A DNA stretch of 64,000 nt from Lachnospiraceae bacterium (GCA_902363555.1 CABJAM010000004.1:127778-191777); one strand, 5' to 3'; shown: positions 25,138-34,589, counted from the stretch's first letter. Notes: generated from the sequence alone by a model not told the origin. Made by a program: numbers and translations.

Positions 25138-26133
25138 ATGGTTACACAAAAAGTATTATCACCGGATGCCGTGTTAAAAGGCTATTGGCGTAATAATGAC
25201 CGATTTGCTGATCTTTTTAACCAGATATTTTTTAATGGTGAAGAGATTATCTTACCGGAGGATTTATCCGACGCTGCTACCGACGAAGCCGATATGCTGC
25301 TGGCGGATAAGACGGTTATTGCCGTATCCAGACTGCGGGATCTGCTCAAACACTATGGCCCGGACGTGGTACTGGCGCTCTTTAATATTGAGAATCAGAT
25401 GTCCATACACTATGCCATGCCGGTACGCACCATGCAGAATGATGCCCTTGATTATACCAGACAGTGTAAGATGATTGAGCAGGAGCATCGGCGCCGGAAT
25501 GAGCTGGGGGCAGGTGCAGAGTTCTTATCCGGCATGACATCGGACGACCGTATCCTGCCGGTTTTGTCATTGATCATCTACTATGGTGAAGAACCATGGC
25601 ACGGACCGGAGAATCTATGGGATATCATGGATATTCCGGAGGTCATTAAACCATTTATTAACGATTACCACATTCATGTATTTCAGGTCAGAGACGGCAG
25701 CCGGTATTCATTCCGGAATCAGGATAATAAGGATTTCTTTATGCTCATTTCCGAGTTTTACAATCAGGAAGGCCGGTTTACAATCAGTGAATTTAGCGAA
25801 AAACACCCGGATATGACCATATACTGGGAAACCGCAGCGGCTGTAGGAGCTGCTACCGGAACAACAAAACTGATTAAATATGCACTCAAAAATGAAGGGA
25901 AGCGATTGAATATGTGTACTGCATTACAGGGATTGATCGATGAAGGCGTTAGTCAGGGTCTTAGCCAGGGGCTTAGTCAGGGGCGAAAAGAAGGCCGCGA
26001 TGAAACAATTATTAAAACTGTACGTATGTTAAGAAAAATGAACCTTTCGCCTTATACGATTTCGACGAACCTTAAAGATAGTTTTCAGTTATCAGATGAT
26101 GAGATTCAGAAATATTTTGCTGAAATAAAATAA
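25138..26133 (+). CDS. Rpn/YhgA-like recombination-promoting nuclease (transposase-31 type)
   Basis: About 331 residues. The N-terminal two thirds fit the Rpn/YhgA-like PD-(D/E)XK family as I know it in Lachnospiraceae: NDRFADLFNQIFF, ALFNIENQMSIHYAMPVR with the likely metal-binding Glu, and IIYYGEEPWHGPENLWDIMD. The tail holds EGVSQGLSQGLSQGRKEGRDE repeats typical of the family. Known members cut DNA and stimulate recombination without being classical transposases. The start at 25138 follows GGAGGA by 7 bases; an ATG at 25123 overlaps that site. It has its own promoter and no partner gene. Confidence 0.8.
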   Translation: MVTQKVLSPDAVLKGYWRNNDRFADLFNQIFFNGEEIILPEDLSDAATDEADMLLADKTVIAVSRLRDLLKHYGPDVVLALFNIENQMSIHYAMPVRTMQNDALDYTRQCKMIEQEHRRRNELGAGAEFLSGMTSDDRILPVLSLIIYYGEEPWHGPENLWDIMDIPEVIKPFINDYHIHVFQVRDGSRYSFRNQDNKDFFMLISEFYNQEGRFTISEFSEKHPDMTIYWETAAAVGAATGTTKLIKYALKNEGKRLNMCTALQGLIDEGVSQGLSQGLSQGRKEGRDETIIKTVRMLRKMNLSPYTISTNLKDSFQLSDDEIQKYFAEIK

Positions 26134-26227
26134 GTAAAATAGCAGGTGCGTCCGATTCCATTCCATGATAAAATGAATTGTAATACTTTGCAAATATGAA
26201 CACGACTTGAATAAGGGGGAATTTACA

Positions 26228-27232
26228 ATGAACGTTTTATGTATCGGCGGCAGCGGCAACATCAGCGCATCGGTGGTGCGCCTCGGGATAAAAAAGGGCC
26301 ATCACATGTACATACTGAACCGACATGGCGACACGGCGCTGGAAGCGCTGGGCGCAGAGCATATTGCCTGTGATATTTACGATGGCGACGCGCTTAAAAA
26401 TGCTGTGGCTGGTCTGAATATTGATGTGGCCATGGATTTTATATGTTTTACCACGGAGGATGCCCGCAGGGATTTTGAGGCTTTTAACGGGCGGGTCCGC
26501 CAGTTCATTTTTATAAGCTCCTGTACGGTTTATCAGAAGCCTTGTCTGACCACGCCGGTAACGGAGGATGTGCCGCTGAAAAATCCATTCAGCGATTATG
26601 CGCAGAATAAAATCGCCTGTGAGCTTTATTTTCAGGAGCGCTATCGGGAGGATGATTTCCCCATCACGATCGTGCGGCCTTCCCACACCTACGGGGAGAC
26701 GAAGCTGGTGGTCGGCCCGCTGATGGGCTGGCAGGTGCCGCACTGGTCGTTTGCGGACCGGATCTTGAGGGGCAAACCGGTCATTGTCCAGGATACGGGG
26801 AGAAGTCTGTGGACGGTTACGCACAGCGACGATATTGCCGTGGGTATCTGCGGCCTGGTTGGAAATATTGCGTCCATCGGACATGCTTTCCATATTACCA
26901 ATGAGATGCCCATGACGTGGAATGAAATTATGGAGACGTACGGCTGGCTGTTGAAACGTAAGGTTGAACTGGTGCACATCCCCACTGAATACATTAAAAA
27001 GAAGTTTCCGGAAATGGCCCAGGGGATTTACGGCGACATGTCGGAAAATGGTGTCTTTGACAATTCTAAAATAAAACGCTTCGTGCCGGAGTATGCGCCC
27101 CACATCACCCTGAGAGAAGGGCTTACCCGCTCGTTGGCGTGGTATGAGGCGCATCCGGAGGCTCAGGTGGCCGACGCGGAATATGATGCGTGGACAGACC
27201 GCCTGATTGCGGATTGGGAAGCCGTAAAGTAG
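26228..27232 (+). CDS. NAD-dependent epimerase/dehydratase (extended SDR)
   Basis: About 334 residues. Rossmann start MNVLCIGGSGNIS (variant GGxGxIG), DFICFTTEDARRDFEAF, IFISSCTVYQ, and the catalytic Tyr-Lys pair in DYAQNKIACE. It matches the extended short-chain dehydrogenases acting on sugar nucleotides or free sugars; substrate unknown. GGGGGA lies 7 bases before the ATG at 26228. It ends 86 bp from, and convergent with, the dehydrogenase gene at 27319, so it may belong to the same sugar pathway. Confidence 0.85.
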   Translation: MNVLCIGGSGNISASVVRLGIKKGHHMYILNRHGDTALEALGAEHIACDIYDGDALKNAVAGLNIDVAMDFICFTTEDARRDFEAFNGRVRQFIFISSCTVYQKPCLTTPVTEDVPLKNPFSDYAQNKIACELYFQERYREDDFPITIVRPSHTYGETKLVVGPLMGWQVPHWSFADRILRGKPVIVQDTGRSLWTVTHSDDIAVGICGLVGNIASIGHAFHITNEMPMTWNEIMETYGWLLKRKVELVHIPTEYIKKKFPEMAQGIYGDMSENGVFDNSKIKRFVPEYAPHITLREGLTRSLAWYEAHPEAQVADAEYDAWTDRLIADWEAVK

Positions 27233-27270
27233 GAAATAAGCCGGGGCTCCCCTCGCTGGAAACTAAGCTG

Positions 27271-27296
27271 CCCGTACGGGTACAGCCTGTACAGGC
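27271..27296. other. Two adjacent perfect palindromes between convergent genes
   Basis: CCCGTACGGG (27271-27280) and GCCTGTACAGGC (27285-27296), 4 bases apart. They may be a termination or DNA-binding element; neither has a T-run. Confidence 0.4.
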
Positions 27297-27318
27297 CAAG
27301 CGTGTGTAATGTACAGCC

Positions 27319-28488
27319 CTACATTTTCTGCACGTCCTCCCATTTCCGGCTGGCCGCCGATCTGAGGACTGCATCGGAGATCAGCTCGATGGCGTAGCCG
27401 TCGTAAAAGCTGGGCGAGGGCTGTGTATCCTCTGTGATCGACCGGATAAAGTCATAGCATTCGATGATTTTAGTTTCTGTATAGCCGATGCCAAGTGCCG
27501 GTATGGGCCATAGATTTTCGCCGTAAGGGTGCGGCGGCCCTGTGTAGATGGTGCGGTAGCCGCGGCGGTCGCCGGGGTCGCCGGAAAAGCAGACCTGAAG
27601 CTCATCGCGGCGTTCGTAATTAAAGTAAATGGAGCCTTTGGAACCATGGATTTCAAAGGTGATATAGTTATTGCGGCCCCAGGCGTTCCGGGTCGCCTCG
27701 ATCGTTCCGAAAGCTCCGCTGGCACATTGAACCATAAAGCAGCACTGGTCATCCACATCGACCGGTGCTGTTGGCGTATCCAGGTCGGCTTTGGCATTGC
27801 CAAGGCTGTCGGAAAGGCCGGATTGGATTGGGCGTTTTTGGATATAGGTGGCCGTTCTGGCATTGACCTGCAAAAAGTCACCCACAAGATAGCGGAGCAT
27901 ATCGACCACATGGGTGCCGATATCTCCCAGGGCGCCGCTGCCGCAAAGCTTTTTCTGAAAACGCCAGGATAGGGGCGATGCGGGATCTGCGGACCAGTCC
28001 TGGAGATAAGTGCCGCGAAAGTCGAGGATATCTCCGATAGCACCTTCTTCAATATATTTTTTTGCAAGCTGGACGGCAGGTGTGCGGCGGTAGTTATAGG
28101 CGACCATGGCTTTTACACCGGATGACCGGACGGCTTCGTACATTTCTCTGGCTTCTTCTGCCGTGATGGCCAACGGCTTTTCGCAGAGGATATGTTTCCC
28201 GGCTTTTGCGGCGGCGATGGCGATTTCCTTATGGTTGTTGTTGGGGGTACATATATCTACGATGTCAATATCCGGATTTTCAATAATATCCTTCCAGTTG
28301 GTTGTGTAACTTTCAAATGAAAATTTTGCCGCTCCTTCTCTTGCGGCGTCTTCGTTAATATCTGCAATCATTTTCTTAACAGGAATGGCCGGTGCGGGCC
28401 AGAAAAACATAGGCATACCGGCATAGGCGATGGAATGGGCCTTTGCCATAAAACCCGCTCCAATGAGCCCCACATTTAAATATTTCAT
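27319..28488 (-). CDS. Gfo/Idh/MocA-family oxidoreductase
   Basis: About 389 residues. Rossmann motif GLIGAGFMAKAH, CEKPLA, and the C-terminal domain with GSGALGDIGTHVVDMLRYL. It is clearly paralogous to the gene at 29754 (shared GAGFM.KAH, FWPAPA, PLSWRFQKK, RNAWGRNN, GSIYFNYERR/L and IYTGP segments) and is transcribed away from it. AAGGAGGAAAG precedes the ATG at 28488. The leader and promoter carry a large LacI-type operator, so expression is probably repressed in the absence of an inducer. Its substrate is probably a sugar or sugar acid related to that of its paralogue. Confidence 0.9.
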   Translation of the reverse strand: MKYLNVGLIGAGFMAKAHSIAYAGMPMFFWPAPAIPVKKMIADINEDAAREGAAKFSFESYTTNWKDIIENPDIDIVDICTPNNNHKEIAIAAAKAGKHILCEKPLAITAEEAREMYEAVRSSGVKAMVAYNYRRTPAVQLAKKYIEEGAIGDILDFRGTYLQDWSADPASPLSWRFQKKLCGSGALGDIGTHVVDMLRYLVGDFLQVNARTATYIQKRPIQSGLSDSLGNAKADLDTPTAPVDVDDQCCFMVQCASGAFGTIEATRNAWGRNNYITFEIHGSKGSIYFNYERRDELQVCFSGDPGDRRGYRTIYTGPPHPYGENLWPIPALGIGYTETKIIECYDFIRSITEDTQPSPSFYDGYAIELISDAVLRSAASRKWEDVQKM

Positions 28489-28599
28489 AAATCTTTCCTC
28501 CTTATAAGCTTGTTTCGGACTGTTCAAAAACACTCAGGTCTGCTTGATAGTTTCCAATAAATATAAATAAATCCAAATCATAATACGTTTTTATGATAA

Positions 28600-28623
28600 A
28601 ACAAAATTTGCGCAAATTTTGTT
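28600..28623. promoter_or_regulatory. 24-bp perfect palindrome, LacI-type operator
   Basis: Half-site AACAAAATTTGC followed by its exact complement; the core is TTTGCGCAAA. It lies immediately downstream of the start point expected from the minus-strand promoter at 28634-28662. The same core occurs at 28878 and at 43037. Confidence 0.85.
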
Positions 28624-28633
28624 GTTTGGGTCT

Positions 28634-28662
28634 ATCATAAGCAGGAATATGCAGATTGTCAA
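28634..28662 (-). promoter_or_regulatory. Promoter of the leftward dehydrogenase gene
   Basis: On the minus strand TTGACA, 17 bp, TATGAT: nearly consensus and identical in both boxes to the rightward promoter at 28834. Confidence 0.88.
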
Positions 28663-28833
28663 ATAGAAAAAACATAATGGATTTTGTGCTGTTTTACAAG
28701 AAAGGAGGAAGGGAGAAAGGCAGATGGGATGAAGCGAAATGGACAAAAGATACAAAAAAACGAAGATGAACCGGCGGATAGAATTGAATTTTTGGTAGAA
28801 TTGCATAGAAAATATAAAGATGGTGAACATTTA

Positions 28834-28862
28834 TTGACAATGAATGCAGTGTGCGCTATGAT
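28834..28862 (+). promoter_or_regulatory. Promoter of the rightward isomerase/dehydrogenase operon
   Basis: TTGACA, 17 bp, TATGAT. The operator at 28878-28889 begins about 8-10 bases after the expected start point. Confidence 0.88.
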
Positions 28863-28877
28863 AAATACATAAAGAAA

Positions 28878-28889
28878 ATTTGCGCAAAT
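28878..28889. promoter_or_regulatory. LacI-type operator
   Basis: ATTTGCGCAAAT, a perfect 12-bp palindrome with the same core as 28600-28623, placed just downstream of the rightward promoter. Confidence 0.8.
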
Positions 28890-28921
28890 ACATAAAACAA
28901 ACATCAAAAGGAGTGGTATTT

Positions 28922-29737
28922 ATGAAACTTGGCTATATGACAAACGCTTTTGGACCGCTGGCTGGGCTTGGCGGAGGTGTTACAAGTATGAAGGATGTGG
29001 GTTACATTACGATGTGTGATGATGAGACTGCCATAGCGGCCATTGCATCCCATGGGTATAAGTATATCGAAATTTTTGAGGGAAATATCCGCAATTATGA
29101 GGAAAATCCGGAAAAGTTTCTGGAAATCTGCCGCAAATACGATGTATCTGTCCTTGGTGTTTACGTGGGCTGCCATTTTATTTATGAGGATGCTCTGGAG
29201 GACGAGCTTTACAAGGTAGAAAAAGTAGCATCCATTGCCCAGGCACTGGGGGCCAGACATATCGTTCTGGGCGGCGGCTCTGTTCACGGCAGCGGCATCC
29301 GGGATGAGGATTACCCGAAGCTGGCCCGGGGCATTGATGCGGCAGCAGCGGTGGTGCGTCGATACGGCCTGATCCCAAGCTATCATCCACATCTTGGTTC
29401 CCTGGCGGAAAAGCCCGAGCAGATACATAAGCTTTTTGCTCTGACGGATATCGCGTTTTGTCCGGATATTGCCCACCTGGTGGCTGGAGGCAGCGATGCT
29501 CTGGAATTGATACGGCAGTATTACGATCGGATCAAGTATGTTCACCTGAAGGATCTGAGCAGCTCCGGTGAGTTTGTGCCTCTGGGCCGCGGTGTTATAA
29601 ATCTGGAGGCAATCATTGATTATCTTAAAGCGCAGGGTTATTCCGGTGACTGGCTTGTGGAGATCGATGGGTATTCGGGCGATCCTGGCGAGGCATGCGG
29701 TGTTTCTTATGAATATTTGAAAGGAAAAATTTTATAA
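28922..29737 (+). CDS. TIM-barrel sugar phosphate isomerase/epimerase
   Basis: About 271 residues of the xylose-isomerase-like TIM-barrel group. Diagnostic stretches: GYKYIEIFEGN, HIVLGGGSVHG, SYHPHLGSLAEKPEQ, FCPDIAHLVAGG, VHLKDL and WLVEIDGY, with His/Asp/Glu metal ligands typical of IolE/IolI-like enzymes. AAGGAG precedes the ATG. First gene of a two-gene operon with the dehydrogenase at 29754, under a LacI-type operator. Confidence 0.88.
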   Translation: MKLGYMTNAFGPLAGLGGGVTSMKDVGYITMCDDETAIAAIASHGYKYIEIFEGNIRNYEENPEKFLEICRKYDVSVLGVYVGCHFIYEDALEDELYKVEKVASIAQALGARHIVLGGGSVHGSGIRDEDYPKLARGIDAAAAVVRRYGLIPSYHPHLGSLAEKPEQIHKLFALTDIAFCPDIAHLVAGGSDALELIRQYYDRIKYVHLKDLSSSGEFVPLGRGVINLEAIIDYLKAQGYSGDWLVEIDGYSGDPGEACGVSYEYLKGKIL

Positions 29738-29753
29738 AAGGGGAGAGATAATT

Positions 29754-30929
29754 ATGAGGAAGCTGAATATAGGTTTAGTGGGCGCTGGATTTATGGGCAA
29801 GGCGCATACTGTAGGATATTCCAATATGCCCAAGCTTTTCTGGCCGGCGCCGGCAGTTCCGGTGATGAAGACAATCTGCGATATTGTTCCGGAAATTGCT
29901 GAGGACGCCAGGGAACGGTTTGGATTTGAAGCGTCGACAACAAATTATATGGATATTATCAATGACCCGGATATCGATGCTGTCAGCATATGCACGCCCA
30001 ATGATTCGCATGCGGAGATAGCCATTGCCGCTTTAAAGGCGGGCAAGCATGTGCTCTGTGAAAAACCGATCGCGTCGAAGCTGGAGGATGCGGTCCGAAT
30101 GGCGGAGGCGGCCAGGGCAGCAGCCGAAAAGGGCATTATCAGTATGAACGCCTATCAGTACCGGCGTGTGCCTGCACTTGTGCTGGCAAAGAAATTTATC
30201 GATGAGGGTTCGCTTGGAACACTGTTAAATGTGCGCTGCACCTATTTGCAAAGCTGGTGTGCTAATCCGGATTCACCGTTGTCCTGGCGCTTTCAAAAGA
30301 AAATTGCAGGGGCCGGAACACTTGGGGATATTGCTTCTCATGTCATTGATATTGCCCAATATCTGGCCGGGGATATCTCTGAGGTCGTATCCATGATGCA
30401 GACGTACATAAAAGAACGCCCGGTCCAGGAGGGCGGTACGGATTTGCTTGGAACGGTGAAAATGGGGGCGGATGCCCGCAGAGAGCCTGTGGATGTGGAC
30501 GATGAGGCTTCCTTCCTTGTGCGTTTTAAGAGCGGCGCTGTGGGAAGCATTGAAGCAACCCGAAATGCCTGGGGAAGAAATAATTTTATTACTGTGGAGC
30601 TTCACGGCACTATGGGAAGTATTTACTTTAATTATGAACGGCTCAACGAGCTCCAGGTGTGCTGGGCCAGCGATCCGGACGACCGCCGGGGCTTTAAGAC
30701 GATCTATACCGGACCGGCTCATTTTTATGGGGAGGCCACGTGGAATATCCCCGGAATGAATATTGGCTACGGAGAGCTGAAGACGATTGAAATTTATGAT
30801 TTTGTCCGGGCTATTGTGGAAGGCGTACAGCCATCCACCAGCTTTGAGGTGGGATGCAGGGTGGAAAAGGTGTGCGCGGCTGTGATAAAATCTGCTGAAA
30901 ATCACAGGTGGGAGCCGGTCACAGATTAA
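29754..30929 (+). CDS. Gfo/Idh/MocA-family oxidoreductase
   Basis: 391 residues. Rossmann motif GLVGAGFMGKAH, CEKPIA near residue 105, and the family's GAGTLGDIASHVIDIAQYL segment. Close paralogue of the divergent gene at 27319, suggesting both act on related substrates or successive steps. It sits 16 bp after the isomerase, with GGGGAGA before the ATG. Likely NAD(P)-dependent oxidation of a sugar or polyol, then isomerisation by the partner enzyme. Confidence 0.9.
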   Translation: MRKLNIGLVGAGFMGKAHTVGYSNMPKLFWPAPAVPVMKTICDIVPEIAEDARERFGFEASTTNYMDIINDPDIDAVSICTPNDSHAEIAIAALKAGKHVLCEKPIASKLEDAVRMAEAARAAAEKGIISMNAYQYRRVPALVLAKKFIDEGSLGTLLNVRCTYLQSWCANPDSPLSWRFQKKIAGAGTLGDIASHVIDIAQYLAGDISEVVSMMQTYIKERPVQEGGTDLLGTVKMGADARREPVDVDDEASFLVRFKSGAVGSIEATRNAWGRNNFITVELHGTMGSIYFNYERLNELQVCWASDPDDRRGFKTIYTGPAHFYGEATWNIPGMNIGYGELKTIEIYDFVRAIVEGVQPSTSFEVGCRVEKVCAAVIKSAENHRWEPVTD

Positions 30930-30998
30930 GATGATAAAAATTACAAGCGGGGGTACTGTTGATGTGGTAGTTTATGGAAGAAGATTCTGTAAAAACCT

Positions 30999-31030
30999 CA
31001 GGAATACGGTATTCCTGCTTGTTTTAATTT
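30999..31030 (+). terminator. Probable terminator of the isomerase/dehydrogenase operon
   Basis: CAGGAATAC and GTATTCCTG arms separated by one G (the real loop will take up a few of the inner bases), then CTTGTTTTAATTT. It lies about 70 bases after the stop codon. Confidence 0.55.
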
Positions 31031-31095
31031 CCGGAATGTCAATTTTGTGTTAGAAAAGTAGATTTAAGAATCATAATATCGGCTAAAAACTTGTT

Positions 31096-31287
31096 ATAAT
31101 AGGAATTGGCCTGATGGCCAAGCAGGTCATTGATTTTCTATGAAAATCAGTGACAAAATATAATAGGAATTGGCCTGATGGCCAAGCAGGTCATTGATTT
31201 TCTGCGAAAATCAGTGACAAAATATAATAGGAATTGGTCTGATGGCCAGGCAGGTCATTGATTTTCTGCGAAAATCAGTGCCAAGAT
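31096..31287. repeat. Three tandem 64-bp units upstream of a histidine kinase gene
   Basis: Units start at 31096, 31160 and 31224, with few differences. Each contains two hairpins, TTGGCC-TGAT-GGCCAA (first two units; weaker in the third) and TGATTTTC/GAAAATCA, and each is preceded by a TATAAT-like sequence. The array ends 28 bases before the kinase ATG. No spacers separate the units. Confidence 0.9.
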
Positions 31288-31315
31288 ATAAAAAAGTATT
31301 AGGGGGGAGCCGATT

Positions 31316-33058
31316 ATGACATTTTTCAGGAAAAAGCCTGTAAGTATCCGTCTGGGGATATTTGTGTGTTACAGTATACTACTTTTGTTTATTGCCGCCG
31401 CCGTATGTTTCAGTGCCCTTTATATGACTCAGAAAGCGATCATTATGGAAACCGGAAATTCCCGTATCGATGTTTTGTCGCAGATCAGCGCCAGAGCAAA
31501 GCTTATAAAGAGCAGCATGACCACATTATCCAATCTGCTCTATCGGGATGAATGGATCAATGGCGCTGTATTTGGTGATCCGGGAGTGCAGGAGGAGCTT
31601 CGGATACAGGAGAACGCGCATAAGTATGAGAGCGCCTATAAGGAGCTGGATTTTGGGATATATTCTGTGCTCAGCGGAGAAAATGGTTTTGGCTTCTGCT
31701 CAGATACAACACGGCTTTATGATTTTGAGCGCATTCGGAAATGTCTCTGGTATAAAAATGTGGCGGCCGGCCGTGGTGAAATCTGCTGGGTGAGCAGCTA
31801 CGATGATACTTATCTGAAAGGGAATGGAAACTATGTGTTTTCAGCGGCCAGAGTTTTTAATGGGGAGGATGGCGCCGCCGGCGTTTTACTTGTATCCGTT
31901 CCCGAACGGATTTTGTTTGATACATACAAAATCGCTCTTAATGGCAATAATTCGATTTATATCGTGGATAAAAGCGGCACCATCGTATCCCACGATAACC
32001 CCGGGATGATCGGTCTCAATTATTTCAATATGGATGTATTTCATCAGCTTGTGGAAACAAATAATTTCAGCATTATAACAAAGGTAAAGGACAAGTACTT
32101 GCTTTCCAATGTATATGATGAGCGTACCGGCTGGACAATTGTGGAGGAAATACCGCTGGATTCCCTTATGGCGCCGATGCACCGGCTGAGTACAACGGTT
32201 GTGGGCATCACCTTATTCTGCCTGATCCTGGCCTTTGCGCTGGCCTATGTGCTGGCCCGCCTGACCGTGAATCCGATCCGTACACTTTGTGCCCGGATGG
32301 AACGTGTCAAAGATGGAGATATGGAGGTCTGGGATATATGTACCGGCTGGACAGAAACACGGCAGTTGGGCGAATCCTTTAATCAGATGATCGGTGATAT
32401 AAAAATGCTGATGCGCCAGCTAAAGGATAAGGAAAAAAAGAAACGGATGGCTGAGCTGGATTTTTTACAAATGCAGATCAATCCCCATTTTCTGTATAAT
32501 ACACTGTTTACAATCAAATGTATGGTGGAAATGGGAAAGGGGGAGGAGGCTGTAAAAATGATGGATATATTTATTCCTCTGCTAAAGGAGGGGATCAGTT
32601 CATCGCAGGAAATGGTCTACATCCGGGATGAATGCCATTGGCTACAGCGGTTTGTGCAGTTGATCCAATATCGCTATGAGGAGCCTATCGGTGTGGATTT
32701 TGACATAAGTGCCGCGGCGGCCGGCTGTTATATCCCGAGAATGCTTTTGCAGCCCATTGTGGAAAATTCCATATATCATGGTATTGAAAATATGAAAGGG
32801 GCGCATATCCAAGTGACAGCCGGTGTTCATAATAACCGGGTGACGATTCGTATCACCGATAATGGAAGGGGGATCGATCCGGAAACGCTGAGAACGATCG
32901 AGGCGGGGCAATGGAAGAAAAACAGCTTTAATAAGGTGGGGCTGCTCAATGTCCGGGAGCGTATACAGATTATTTTTGGCGGGGAGTACGGCCTTCATGT
33001 GGACAGTGTTCCGGGGGAGGGAACGGTAGTTACCGTGACAATTCCGGAGATCAATTAG
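31316..33058 (+). CDS. YesM-type sensor histidine kinase
   Basis: 580 residues. A first membrane span (about 12-36), an extracytoplasmic sensor of about 260 residues of double-Cache type, a second span near 295-315, a HAMP linker, the YesM-family phosphoacceptor region (FLQMQINPHFLYNTL, His near 393) and a HATPase domain (ENSIYHGIENM, DNGRGID, GEGTVVTV). It senses an extracellular, often carbohydrate-type, ligand and phosphorylates the response regulator that follows 15 bp later. GGGGGAG precedes the ATG. The three 64-bp repeats occupy its leader. Confidence 0.92.
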   Translation: MTFFRKKPVSIRLGIFVCYSILLLFIAAAVCFSALYMTQKAIIMETGNSRIDVLSQISARAKLIKSSMTTLSNLLYRDEWINGAVFGDPGVQEELRIQENAHKYESAYKELDFGIYSVLSGENGFGFCSDTTRLYDFERIRKCLWYKNVAAGRGEICWVSSYDDTYLKGNGNYVFSAARVFNGEDGAAGVLLVSVPERILFDTYKIALNGNNSIYIVDKSGTIVSHDNPGMIGLNYFNMDVFHQLVETNNFSIITKVKDKYLLSNVYDERTGWTIVEEIPLDSLMAPMHRLSTTVVGITLFCLILAFALAYVLARLTVNPIRTLCARMERVKDGDMEVWDICTGWTETRQLGESFNQMIGDIKMLMRQLKDKEKKKRMAELDFLQMQINPHFLYNTLFTIKCMVEMGKGEEAVKMMDIFIPLLKEGISSSQEMVYIRDECHWLQRFVQLIQYRYEEPIGVDFDISAAAAGCYIPRMLLQPIVENSIYHGIENMKGAHIQVTAGVHNNRVTIRITDNGRGIDPETLRTIEAGQWKKNSFNKVGLLNVRERIQIIFGGEYGLHVDSVPGEGTVVTVTIPEIN

Positions 33059-33073
33059 CCAGGAGGTGAAAAT

Positions 33074-34585
33074 GTGAAAATATTAATTGTAGATGATGAG
33101 GTATCGATCCGGGAATGGATGACGTATATTATTGAACGGATGGACTTTAATTTTGAAAAAATACTCTCAGCGTCCAATGGAGAGGCTGCTGTGGAGATTT
33201 ACGACAGGGAAGCGCCGGAGATTATTTTTGTGGATATGCTGATGCCTAAAATGGGTGGTATGGAGCTTATTGAATATATAAGGCGCAGGGATACCGCCGC
33301 CGAGGTGGTCATCCTCACCAGCCATTCGGAATTTGAGTTTGTGCGGAAAGCGCTTCAGTACGGGGTGCGGGATTATGTGCTGAAGCCGGAGATCAACCGT
33401 GAGAAGGTCGGGGAGCTGCTTAAAAATATATGCCGCAGGATCGATACGCGCAAAAAGCTTATGGATGAGGACCTGTCCTTTTCGTCCATGAAAAAGACCG
33501 CCTTTGTCCGTGAAATACTGTGCGCACAGCAGCCGCCGGATATTACAAGAGAGCTTTTGGATGACTATACGGTTGCCATATGGGATCAACCGCTGTTTGC
33601 GATCGCTTTCAAGTCCTACAAAAAGACGGAAAAGTTTGATATCGTCCTGCCTGGCGATCCATGTGTGGAGCATGTGGTCGGCTTTGTTTACAATCAGAAT
33701 ATCAATCTTTTGCTGTGCAATATCCGGCGTCAGGCCAGTATTTTGGAACAGATGTACAACCTTAACGAATACACCGGGAAGATTGCCAAAAGCAATCATT
33801 TCGATATCGGTGTCAGCCGGATACATCCGGGGATTTCGGGCATACAAAACGCTGTGAATGAGGCGGTTTTTATATTGAAAATGACCTTTTATGGAGAAAA
33901 GTGTACCTATGAGGACTATCAGGTTTACCGTGACAACAGCGCACAGGTCCACCAGACGCTGAATAAGTACAGAGATAAGCTTAAAAACAGTAAAGCGCGT
34001 CTGACGCCCGTGTTCGATCTGTTTCAGGAAATGCTGGATGAGCTTTGCGCCCTGCGCTCCGACGATATTATGACGCTCAAGGAGGGGATCATCGGTATTC
34101 TTTATACGATGGCGGATACGGCAGTAAAAACAGAAGCGGATGACCGGTGCTTTCAGCGGGTGAAACGGGATATCATGGAAACCGCCCAGTTTGCCCAGCT
34201 AAGAAAGCTGGTCCTGGAATATCTGCCTGGCTGTACAGTGGGGCATTCGGATGGAAAACCGGGCTATTCACGAAACATTGGCGCTGCGGTGAGCTATATC
34301 AGCGATAATGTTTCCGACGAGTTGTCGCTTAAAAGGGTGGCCCAGCATGTCCATCTCAATCCGGATTATTTCAGCCGGCTTTTTAAAAAGGAGACGGGCC
34401 AGAATTTTGTTAATTTTGTGGAATTTGTTAAAATGGAGCGGGCGGCCAAGCTTCTGCGGGAAACGGATATGAAGGTGTACGAGGTGGCCCAGGAGCTGGG
34501 GTACAGCAACGTGAGTTATTTTTCCGCGTTGTTTAAAAAACAGTATGGCGTCAATCCCTTTTCTTATAAAATGGACATCTCATAA
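33074..34585 (+). CDS. YesN-type response regulator with AraC DNA-binding domain
   Basis: 503 residues, GTG start after AGGAGGTG. Receiver domain at 1-120: acidic pair near 7-8 (VDDE), phosphoacceptor Asp in IIFVDMLMPKMGG near 55, switch Thr/Ser in VILTSHSEF, Lys in YVLKPE. A long middle region follows, then two AraC-type helix-turn-helices at about 400-500 (LSLKRVAQHVHLNPDYFSRLFKKE; VAQELGYSNVSYFSALFKKQYG). It probably activates the downstream importer/sulfatase operon through the direct repeats at 34590-34657. Confidence 0.92.
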   Translation: MKILIVDDEVSIREWMTYIIERMDFNFEKILSASNGEAAVEIYDREAPEIIFVDMLMPKMGGMELIEYIRRRDTAAEVVILTSHSEFEFVRKALQYGVRDYVLKPEINREKVGELLKNICRRIDTRKKLMDEDLSFSSMKKTAFVREILCAQQPPDITRELLDDYTVAIWDQPLFAIAFKSYKKTEKFDIVLPGDPCVEHVVGFVYNQNINLLLCNIRRQASILEQMYNLNEYTGKIAKSNHFDIGVSRIHPGISGIQNAVNEAVFILKMTFYGEKCTYEDYQVYRDNSAQVHQTLNKYRDKLKNSKARLTPVFDLFQEMLDELCALRSDDIMTLKEGIIGILYTMADTAVKTEADDRCFQRVKRDIMETAQFAQLRKLVLEYLPGCTVGHSDGKPGYSRNIGAAVSYISDNVSDELSLKRVAQHVHLNPDYFSRLFKKETGQNFVNFVEFVKMERAAKLLRETDMKVYEVAQELGYSNVSYFSALFKKQYGVNPFSYKMDIS

Positions 34586-34589
34586 TTTT

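Noticed and set aside
28729..28872. A 47-codon ORF with a plausible ribosome site in the divergent intergenic region
   Set aside because: The near-consensus promoter at 28834-28862 lies inside it and no homology is recognisable; probably chance.
31096..31287. Possible CRISPR array
   Set aside because: The three units are directly adjacent with no spacers and no cas genes are present; it is a plain tandem repeat.
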